Part shown: piece after piece, positions 8,404-15,560 of the stretch | Layout: each line of letters opens with the position of its first letter | Numbering within the stretch: position 1 is the first letter of the stretch | Assembly: GCF_000169095.1 (NCBI RefSeq) | Contig: NZ_AAVU01000036.1 | Location: 1-64,000, forward strand | Source: Lyngbya sp. PCC 8106 | GTDB lineage: Bacteria; Cyanobacteriota; Cyanobacteriia; Cyanobacteriales; Microcoleaceae | Length of the DNA: 64,000 bases | Reading direction: 5' to 3' | Program-made: the position numbers and the translations under genes | Notes under the pieces: generated by a model | Told to the model about the DNA's origin: nothing | Seen by the model: the letters and a program-made list of their open reading frames with translations, nothing else | Databases searched by the model: none

Positions 8404-9297
8404 TTACTCTGCGGTGTTTTGTGAGACTGATTCCAAATAAGCTCGGATCATGGCTTGTGTACCTTGAGAAGCCCCTTCTTCATCAAGATTACTGACAACT
8501 TGGAATAACTTATCCGCTAATTCTACACCCGGTAAAGCATTTTCTGACGGTAAAACATCGTGAACCAATCGCAAATCTTTGAGAATATGTTGAATCATAA
8601 ACCCAGGTGCAAAATCAGAATTTGCTACTTTTTCACCTAAATTCGATAACGCCCAGGAACCTGCTGCCCCGGTACTACAAATTTCAATCACCAATTGAGG
8701 ATCTATTCCTTGTCGTTTTGCCAACAACATCGCTTCACATAACCCGACCATATGCAGAGAACATAACACTTGATTGCATAGTTTAACTGCTTGACCACTA
8801 CCACTCGGCCCACAATAAAAGATTGTTTTTCCCATCGTTTCTAAAATGGGTTTGCAGGTTTCAAACGCTTCGCGATCGCCTCCAACCATAATCGTTAGTG
8901 TACCTTTTTCTGCCCCAATATCTCCTCCAGAAATCGGCGCATCCAAAAAAGAAAGTTGGCGAGACTGAACTTGAGAGGAAATCCGGCGTACCGCTTCTGG
9001 CCCAATGGTACTAAAATCTATAATAATCGCTCCGGGTTTAGCTGATCGAACAGCGCCATTTTTCCCCAAAACCACTTCTTCGACATCGGGAACATCCCCA
9101 ACACAAATACAAATCACATCTGCTGACTCTATCGCCTCGTTAATGGATGAGACGATGTTGGCACCGCCAGAAGCTGCTATTTTGGTTCCTGGGCGGTTTG
9201 GAGTACGGTTCCAGGCGTTAACGGAGTAGCCACTCTTGGCGAGGTTCGCCGCCATATGACCACCCATGACTCCTAAACCAAGAAATGCAGTTTTCAT
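8404..9297 (-). CDS. NAD(P)-binding beta-hydroxyacid dehydrogenase (3-hydroxyisobutyrate dehydrogenase family)
   Basis: A 297-residue two-domain dehydrogenase. The Rossmann motif GLGVMGGHMAANLAK is at residues 7-21, the substrate-binding signature DAPISGGDIGAEKGTL at 119-134, and the catalytic lysine Lys172 with Asn175 in 'VKLCNQ'. Relatives oxidise 3-hydroxyisobutyrate or reduce glyoxylate/succinic semialdehyde; sequence alone does not settle the substrate. The start at 9297 puts the GxGxxG strand at the N-terminus and has AAGGAA upstream. A 19-residue longer version from 9354 has no ribosome site. It is transcribed alone on the minus strand. Confidence 0.88.
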   Translation of the reverse strand: MKTAFLGLGVMGGHMAANLAKSGYSVNAWNRTPNRPGTKIAASGGANIVSSINEAIESADVICICVGDVPDVEEVVLGKNGAVRSAKPGAIIIDFSTIGPEAVRRISSQVQSRQLSFLDAPISGGDIGAEKGTLTIMVGGDREAFETCKPILETMGKTIFYCGPSGSGQAVKLCNQVLCSLHMVGLCEAMLLAKRQGIDPQLVIEICSTGAAGSWALSNLGEKVANSDFAPGFMIQHILKDLRLVHDVLPSENALPGVELADKLFQVVSNLDEEGASQGTQAMIRAYLESVSQNTAE

Positions 9298-9484
9298 TGT
9301 CGATTTTATTCCTTTTCCCACAAGTTTACTCTCACTAGGTAGGGTAGCACTCACTCAACAGCCTTTTCAGTTTACAGTTCACCGTCAGCAATGATCCGTT
9401 TTTTTTCTAGTCACCCCTTCACCTATTTTTTGAGGGTTTGAGTTTCTATTGAGACAGAATTTGAATCAATTGATGCACATAATT

Positions 9485-10129
9485 CTAGATTTTTCGTTGA
9501 GAACAGTGTTGAGATGGAATCCGACAATAACGACATTCTTCTCGACTCGGACAGGGTTTAAATGTTTTTGATTTACAAAGACTAGCAATCAAATCATGCA
9601 AACGTCGCTTGAAGTTGCGGTCAATTGTCCAGGCCGGAATCTCGACAATTTCATTATTGTAAATAATCCGTCCGTGAGGAACTTTGTTCTGACAAATATC
9701 TTGAGTTTCTGGTGCTAAAGGCAAAAGCAACATATACAATTTAACTTGCATTTCGTGAGAAGATTTTGGTTTACCCGTTTTGATATCTTCGACGACAACC
9801 CAATCATTTTTTACTGCAACAATATCGGGTCTACCTGCCACACAAATATTAAAGCTTTTACCCTGAACTTTAAACGAATTGGCATTTTCTACATAAACGG
9901 TAAACCCTTCGGCTTGCAATTTTGCCGCCCGTTTGATCACTTTTTCATCGTGTTCGGAAGCGTCGTAATCGCCCGAATTTCGTTCAAACTGATGATGAAT
10001 TTGTTGTTGAATAGCATAGGTACAGTTCTTTTCTCCCGCCAACAGTTGAGCTAACCAAGTTACCCAAGCGTAGGGCTGTTTTCTGGGTTTGGGGAGGTTT
10101 GGTTTTTGATTAAAGTTTGGATAATTCAT
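9485..10129 (-). CDS. Cas4/RecB-like PD-(D/E)XK nuclease with Cys cluster
   Basis: A 214-residue protein with a RecB-type nuclease core: Asp102 in 'AGRPDIV', Glu114-Asp115-x-Lys117 in 'VVVEDIKTGK', and the Gln128/Tyr132 helix 'EMQVKLYMLLL'. Cys36 near the N-terminus and Cys193, Cys199, Cys202 and Cys209 at the C-terminus (CPSREECRYC then C) resemble the iron-sulfur cage of Cas4, AddB and Dna2. Cas4-like enzymes process DNA ends. No cas1, cas2 or CRISPR array is in the window, so this is more likely a solo repair or phage-derived nuclease. The N-terminal 20 residues are Pro/Asn-rich and probably disordered. Confidence 0.8.
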   Translation of the reverse strand: MNYPNFNQKPNLPKPRKQPYAWVTWLAQLLAGEKNCTYAIQQQIHHQFERNSGDYDASEHDEKVIKRAAKLQAEGFTVYVENANSFKVQGKSFNICVAGRPDIVAVKNDWVVVEDIKTGKPKSSHEMQVKLYMLLLPLAPETQDICQNKVPHGRIIYNNEIVEIPAWTIDRNFKRRLHDLIASLCKSKTFKPCPSREECRYCRIPSQHCSQRKI

Positions 10130-10215
10130 GTTTTGTTCTATTGAAACAACTGAACTCTATCCTATGAATTTAATTCTAGATTGTAAATTAATTCAGGTGA
10201 CAACTTTTCAGGGGT

Positions 10216-10285
10216 AAATCAATATAAATGACCGCAAATTACATGAAATAACGTTAAATACAACCAAATGACAGCAAATGACAAA
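10216..10285. repeat. Helically phased AAAT-decamer array (7 x 10 bp), candidate operator
   Basis: Seven successive 10-bp units, starting at 10216, 10226, 10236, 10246, 10256, 10266 and 10276, all begin AAAT. Five of them fit AAATNAC. Because the spacing equals about one helical turn, the AAAT blocks lie on one face of the DNA. The array ends 75 bp before the ATG of the gene at 10361, and a TATGAT at 10322 could be that gene's -10. A multimeric DNA-binding regulator is the simplest explanation. Confidence 0.7.
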
Positions 10286-10360
10286 CTTGTTAAACTCGCT
10301 CACATTTCCTAAAGTTGGGGTTATGATAAAAAAAATTGAGTTAATATTTTGGTGAACGAG

Positions 10361-11245
10361 ATGGGCGAACAGCAATCTATCCAACAACAGTTTATCCGTG
10401 AAATTGCGGATTCTATCTTTCAACAATCAGTTAACGGAAAAGATTCGGAAGAAAAATGCTTTTTTAAGTTGCGGTTCGATCCGGAGAATGAACAACTAGA
10501 TAACCAAAATAAGAATAATAACGATATTGTTAGTTTAATGAATCAAAAATTGGGTTATTCTTCGAGCAATATTCAGAGGCTTCAAACAAAGGTAATTCAA
10601 ACCCTTGTTAACCAATACGAACAACAGATGAAAGCCGATGAATTAGACATTGAGAGTATTAGTAATCCCAAACGAGGAGATAAAGGAATTTGGAAGGAGG
10701 TTTATAGTTGGCTGTGGGAATATCAATTTCCCCGCTATCTCTGGGAAAAGTTGAGAAAAGAAGCGGACAAAAAAAATCAAGATTGGATTCGTTTTGTAGA
10801 TGACAGTAGCTTGGTATCCAGCGAACGGGAATTCATTATAAAAACCGCTAAAAAAGAACCCAAAACTATCCCGATAAATCAATCATTAGATTTGGAAATC
10901 AAGGTTGATCCTGATTACTGTAACTATCATTTATTACTGTTTAATCAGAATTTAAAAGGTTTTCATTTGATTTGTCCAACGGAAATATTTGCGCCCAAAA
11001 GCCAAATTGAAGAAATTCCCTGGTCAATGCCAACTGAAGGATCTATTACGTTTATTACTACTGGAACAGAAGAATTTTTAGGTATTGTAATCGAACAGCC
11101 TTTAGAGTTAGAATGGTTAAAGCTATCGGAAAACCTGCAATTTGAGCCTAAACATTTAGTCAAATTGTGGGAACAGTTGGAAAAAAATCAGAACAGGCGA
11201 TTATTTTATCAATCGTTTGAGGTAATAGAAAATAGTTTGTTGTAG
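10361..11245 (+). CDS. Uncharacterised protein with DUF4384-like C-terminal module
   Basis: A 294-residue cytosolic protein. I do not recognise the helical N-terminal part (residues about 1-160, acidic and Asn/Gln-rich). Residues about 180-250 resemble the beta-rich DUF4384 module: 'NYHLLLFNQNLKGFHLICPTE', then an 'IPWSMP' segment, then 'ITFITTGTEEFLGIVIE'. Such modules often accompany caspase-like or STAND proteins in bacterial conflict systems. Two CHAT-protease genes lie downstream, although an opposite-strand Uma2 gene intervenes. ATG 10361 is the likeliest start; an in-frame GTG at 10352 is possible, and neither has a strong ribosome site. The upstream decamer array marks it as tightly controlled. 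The function is unknown. Confidence 0.65.
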   Translation: MGEQQSIQQQFIREIADSIFQQSVNGKDSEEKCFFKLRFDPENEQLDNQNKNNNDIVSLMNQKLGYSSSNIQRLQTKVIQTLVNQYEQQMKADELDIESISNPKRGDKGIWKEVYSWLWEYQFPRYLWEKLRKEADKKNQDWIRFVDDSSLVSSEREFIIKTAKKEPKTIPINQSLDLEIKVDPDYCNYHLLLFNQNLKGFHLICPTEIFAPKSQIEEIPWSMPTEGSITFITTGTEEFLGIVIEQPLELEWLKLSENLQFEPKHLVKLWEQLEKNQNRRLFYQSFEVIENSLL

Positions 11246-11277
11246 GGCTTCAGCCCTTGACTGGCGCTAAATCGCAA

Positions 11278-11865
11278 CTATGAACTTGAGGATAAAATTG
11301 CTTTGAGGTTTAATACAAATCCCGGCAAAATGTCTTCACTGGATAACGTTTCTGGGGCGTTTAAGACTTCGGCGGCTTTTTCGGGGTGATAAATTTCGAC
11401 TTGGTGATCTTGACGGTTAATTAACCATCCAAGCCGCACACCATTCTCAATGTATTCTTGCATTTTTTCTCGCAAATCTTCTAAGCGGTCGCTCGGAGAC
11501 ATCAACTCTAATAAAAAGTCGGGCGCAATGGGTGGAAATTTTTCTTTTTGTTCGGGGGTAAGTGCATCCCAACGTTCTTGTTTTATCCACGCGACATCGG
11601 GCGATCGCTGGGCGCTATTGGACAACTTAAAACAGGTGGAAGAATCAAAACAAACTCCGAGTTTAGTTTGACGGTTCCAAATGGCAAAATCGGCAGCAAT
11701 TTCAAAGTTATAATTTCCTGTTGTGCCTCCAGTCGGTGACATAATTGTGATTTCTCCTTTGGCATTGCGTTCAAACTTGACATCGGGGTTGTCCCGACAG
11801 AGTTGATAAAACTGTTCGTCTGTAAACCGAATAATTGAGTTGAAATTAACCGTGACATTAACCAT
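11278..11865 (-). CDS. Uma2-family (DUF820) PD-(D/E)XK protein
   Basis: A 195-residue Uma2 protein, a family greatly expanded in cyanobacteria. Typical features are 'LCRDNPDVKFERNAKGEITIMSP', 'SPDVAWI', 'PDFLLELMSPSDRLEDL' (the nuclease-fold acidic residues) and 'GVRLGWLINRQDHQVEIY'. The fold is restriction-endonuclease-like, but the biological role is not established; links to mobile DNA have been suggested. It reads convergently with the gene at 10361 and divergently from the TPR-CHAT gene at 11964. Confidence 0.9.
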   Translation of the reverse strand: MVNVTVNFNSIIRFTDEQFYQLCRDNPDVKFERNAKGEITIMSPTGGTTGNYNFEIAADFAIWNRQTKLGVCFDSSTCFKLSNSAQRSPDVAWIKQERWDALTPEQKEKFPPIAPDFLLELMSPSDRLEDLREKMQEYIENGVRLGWLINRQDHQVEIYHPEKAAEVLNAPETLSSEDILPGFVLNLKAILSSSS

Positions 11866-11963
11866 AATTATTTTTACCGCTCTAATTTTAGGTTACACCA
11901 GAAATAGCTGAATGTTTGGGTCGGTTGAAAAATTGTTAAAAGATTAGTTTTGGAGAACGGCAA

Positions 11964-14900
11964 ATGAACGAAGAACAAACCGAAGTTTATTATAATTTTT
12001 TGATGGATGTATTACAAGCTGTTGCAGAGAGTGTGGTTGCAGATCATACAAATCTAAATTCTGTTTATTCCTTGCTAGGGGAAAATCTAGATAAACTCGA
12101 TGAAAATCTGGGGTTAGTTCTAGAGGAATGGGCTAGTCAAATTCTCTCTACTCTTACACCAGAGTTATCACCTGGTGTTGCGGAGGTTATTTTTGAATTT
12201 AGTAGTTGTATTGCACAGTTGTCCTTGGGCAATAAATCCCACAATTTAGAAATTGCGATCGTTGGAAACAAAAGTATTCTCAAAGTTTACACCTGCGAAC
12301 TCTTTCCCGAAGATTGGGCTAAAACTCAATACAACTTGGGTTGTGCTTACCGGGAGCGCATCGAAGGAGACAAAGCTGATAATCTTGAACAAGGGATCAT
12401 CTACTATACCGAAGCACTGCAAGTCTATACTCGTGAAGCCTTCCCTCTATATTGGGCAATGACTCAAAACAACTTGGGTAATGCCTACAGTGAACGCATC
12501 AATGGAGACAAGGCAGACAACCTCGAACTCGCTATAGCTGCCTATACCCAAGCCTTGCAAGTTTATACCTGCGAAAGTTTCCCTGAAGATTGGGCAATGA
12601 CTCAAAACAACTTGGGTAATGCCTACAGTGAACGCATCAAAGAAGACAAGGAAGACAACCTCAAACAAGCTATTGATGCCTATACCCAAGCCTTGCAAGT
12701 TCGCACCTATGAAGCTTTTCCTTATGAATGGGCAATGACTCAAAATAGTTTGGGAAATGTCTATGGTAATAGAATCACAGGTGAGGAAGCTGACAACATT
12801 GAATTAGCTATCACCGCTTTCCAGAAGGCTTTAAAAGTTCGTACTTTTGAGACTTTTCCTTGTGATTGGGCAATGACTCAAAATAACTTGGGTAACGCCT
12901 ACAGTGAACGTATCAAAGAAGACAAAGCAGACAACCTCGAACTCGCAATAGAGGCTTATACTCAAGCCTTGAAGGTCCATACCCATGAAGTTTTTCCCTA
13001 TGAATGGGCAATGACTCAAAACAACTTGGGTAACGCCTACAGAGAACGCATCAAAGAAGACAAGGAAGACAACCTCACACAAGCTATTGATGCCTATACC
13101 CAAGCCTTGCAAGTCAGAACCCGTGAAGCTTTTCCTTATGAATGGGCAATGACTCAAAACAACTTGGGTAATGCCTACAGTGAACGCATCAAAGGAGACA
13201 AGTCAAACAACCTCGAACTTGCCATAGATGCTTATACTGCTTTCCAAAATGCTCTACAAGTCCACATTCCAAAAAGTTTACCTTTAGAATCTCTTAAAAC
13301 CAGTCGGAATTTAGGAGATTTAGCATTAAAACAGGGGAACTGGCAACTGGCTATCAAAGCCTATGATTTGGCTATTGAATCAATTGAAATCACTCGAAAT
13401 TGGGCAAGAACAGACAAACGCCGTCAGGAAATTTTAGCAAAATCAATGGATGTCTATGGGAACATGATTCAGGCTTGTATTAATCAGAGTCACCTCGAAC
13501 AAAAACGGGGCAAACTTCAGCAAGCCCAAGACTTATTAGAGAAAGCCTTAGAAACTTCCGAACGTTCTCGCTGTCGTCAACTGGCGGATTTATTTGCGGT
13601 TCGGGATCTCTATCCCGATGGAAATATTCCCCCGGAAATTGAACAATACAATCAACTCCAGCAGCAAATTTATAATCTTCGCGATCATTATTCATCAGAT
13701 AATACCCGACAACTCACCCAAACGGGAACTCATTCCCAAACTCGCGCCCAATTTAAAGCGGAAACAGAGGAAATCAAACAGCTAGAAGATAAAAAGAATA
13801 AAATCTGGGAAAAAATTCGCAGTTATGATCCGGTTTTGGCGGGACAGCTTCAGGTTGATCCGCTCGAAATTAAAGACATCCAAGCTTTAATTCCCGATGA
13901 AAAAACCGCTCTTTTAAGTTTCTACACGACCAAAAACGATACTTATATTTTTATTCTGCGAAACATCGGAGAGAAATTAGACAAAAGATCGGTTAATCTC
14001 CACATTTGCAAAAATCAAGGTATTGAAACGCTGCAAGATTGGATAGATGATAACTGGTTTATTCCCTATATTAATAATAACCAACTCTGGCGGAATAACA
14101 TGGCGCATTTTCTGGCTGAACTTTCCGAACGTTTACAACTCAAGTCGTTGGTTGATGAACATTTAACGGGAATTGAAGAATTAATTCTTGTTCCTCATTT
14201 GTCTTTGCATCAAATACCGTTTGCAGCTTTACCCATTGAACCCAAACCAACAACCCCAGAATTAAGTGATGAAATTAACTCCCCATCCGGCGAATTTTAC
14301 CAAGAAGAAACAACCAGAGAATTTACTATTACTCCCCGAACTTATCAGCCCCAAACTCCCGTAAAAGTTACCCCCAAACCGGGCGAATATTTTGGCGATC
14401 GCTTTCGGTTGCGAGTGGTTCCAAGCTGTCAAATATTGAACTTTTGTTATCGGCGAGATCCAATTTCATCGGCTAAAATGGGAATCGTTGAAAATGCGAC
14501 GGGCGATTTAGTATTTACCGAATACGAGTGTAAAATATTGAGTCAATTGTATCAAGTTCCCGACAGTCAACGATTATATTATCAAAATGCAACCTTTGAA
14601 AATTATCAAAATCTAATTAAAAATGTACAGTTTATTCACTCCAGCCATCATGCGAGTTCTCGCCTCGATAACCCCCTAGACTCAAAACTTACATTGTACG
14701 AAGGAGAAGTCACTCTCAGCCAACTGTTAACTTGGCGTTTACCGGAACTTTCGGATGTGTTTCTTTCCTGCTGTGAAACACATTTTACACTGACACAAAT
14801 TACCGATGATACCTTAACTTTGGCGGCGGGTTTTCTCTGTGTGGGGGCGAGAAGTGTGGTGTGTACGTTATGGTCGGTTAACGACTTGTCAACGGCGTTA

Positions 14901-15131
14901 TTTTGTTTGTTTTATTATCAAAATATTCAACAAAATTTAACTCGTTCTGAAGCGTTGCAGAAAGCACAGGTTCAACTCAGAACTCTAACGGGTAAACAGT
15001 TAGAAAAACAATATAAAGCCGAACTGGATAACTATCTATCGACAGAAGACAGTCAGAAATTATTTAATAAAAAGTTACCCTTTGAGAGTCCTTACTATTG
15101 GGCGGGTTTTGTGTCTCAGGGTTTGTCATAG
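11964..15131 (+). CDS. TPR-CHAT protease (active-site dyad intact)
   Basis: A 1055-residue protein. A helical N-terminus (1-113) precedes seven tandem 46-residue TPR-like repeats (114-438, 'WAMTQNNLGNAYSERI' type), further helices to about 600, and a C-terminal CHAT caspase-like domain. The catalytic His is His896 (HSSHHAS) and the Cys is Cys937 (LSCCETH). CHAT domains are cysteine peptidases; relatives include Csx29 of Craspase and HetF-linked proteins. TPRs would recruit a partner or substrate. There is no signal peptide. A paralogue at 15561 has lost the dyad, which suggests the two form a pair. A candidate ribosome site (TTGGAGAACGGCAA) precedes the ATG. Confidence 0.88.
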   Translation: MNEEQTEVYYNFLMDVLQAVAESVVADHTNLNSVYSLLGENLDKLDENLGLVLEEWASQILSTLTPELSPGVAEVIFEFSSCIAQLSLGNKSHNLEIAIVGNKSILKVYTCELFPEDWAKTQYNLGCAYRERIEGDKADNLEQGIIYYTEALQVYTREAFPLYWAMTQNNLGNAYSERINGDKADNLELAIAAYTQALQVYTCESFPEDWAMTQNNLGNAYSERIKEDKEDNLKQAIDAYTQALQVRTYEAFPYEWAMTQNSLGNVYGNRITGEEADNIELAITAFQKALKVRTFETFPCDWAMTQNNLGNAYSERIKEDKADNLELAIEAYTQALKVHTHEVFPYEWAMTQNNLGNAYRERIKEDKEDNLTQAIDAYTQALQVRTREAFPYEWAMTQNNLGNAYSERIKGDKSNNLELAIDAYTAFQNALQVHIPKSLPLESLKTSRNLGDLALKQGNWQLAIKAYDLAIESIEITRNWARTDKRRQEILAKSMDVYGNMIQACINQSHLEQKRGKLQQAQDLLEKALETSERSRCRQLADLFAVRDLYPDGNIPPEIEQYNQLQQQIYNLRDHYSSDNTRQLTQTGTHSQTRAQFKAETEEIKQLEDKKNKIWEKIRSYDPVLAGQLQVDPLEIKDIQALIPDEKTALLSFYTTKNDTYIFILRNIGEKLDKRSVNLHICKNQGIETLQDWIDDNWFIPYINNNQLWRNNMAHFLAELSERLQLKSLVDEHLTGIEELILVPHLSLHQIPFAALPIEPKPTTPELSDEINSPSGEFYQEETTREFTITPRTYQPQTPVKVTPKPGEYFGDRFRLRVVPSCQILNFCYRRDPISSAKMGIVENATGDLVFTEYECKILSQLYQVPDSQRLYYQNATFENYQNLIKNVQFIHSSHHASSRLDNPLDSKLTLYEGEVTLSQLLTWRLPELSDVFLSCCETHFTLTQITDDTLTLAAGFLCVGARSVVCTLWSVNDLSTALFCLFYYQNIQQNLTRSEALQKAQVQLRTLTGKQLEKQYKAELDNYLSTEDSQKLFNKKLPFESPYYWAGFVSQGLS
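12303..13277. repeat. Seven 138-bp tandem repeats within the TPR-CHAT gene
   Basis: The repeats encode 46-residue units and are close to identical in DNA over long stretches, for example the block encoding WAMTQNNLGNAYSERI. The last unit has a 3-codon insertion. DNA-level similarity indicates recent duplication or gene conversion. These repeats also cause long spurious open frames on the opposite strand. Confidence 0.9.
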
Positions 15132-15560
15132 AATCCTCAATTTTTGATTACAAATTTATTTTTTTTAGAAATCGTTTTAAAAATATATTTTCTCTCTAGA
15201 GTGCTTTTACTTATTTCTTAACCTGTGTTATTATAAACTAACTTTAGTTTTTATTTGTATTATAAACAGGAATAGTTACAAGGTCTACCCGAACCCGAAT
15301 ATTGAAAGAGAATTATCCTTGACTGAATTTGATTTAAGCCGATTGACTCAAATCTTGCGGATATAGCGAGAGTAATATTGAGGTATTATGTATCGGATAT
15401 GATTGCCAAGTCTAGCCCAAATTCGCGCCGCCCGCCTCTGTTCACCGGACAAAATTTTGATTGAGTGCTGTTGCGGTGATTCTAACGATGAAAGAATTAA
15501 AGAATTCAGTTGCTTTCAGGGTGGAATCGATTAAACTGATCTAAAAGTGAGTCGAACAAT
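15132..15560. other. Intergenic region between the two TPR-CHAT genes
   Basis: 429 bp without a gene. The left half is very AT-rich and the right half is more GC-balanced. I found no terminator hairpin, tRNA or repeat array. The promoter of the second TPR-CHAT gene probably lies here, since the gap is too long for simple co-transcription. Confidence 0.55.

Noticed and set aside
9485..10129. Part of a CRISPR-Cas locus
   Set aside because: No cas1, cas2, effector gene or repeat-spacer array anywhere in the window.
12447..13157. Minus-strand open frames with repeated 'SHCPF' peptides
   Set aside because: They are the reverse reading of the TPR repeats and vanish outside them.
12303..13277. Regularly repeated DNA that might be a CRISPR array
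   Set aside because: Repeats are 138 bp, contiguous without spacers, and encode 46-residue TPR units in frame.
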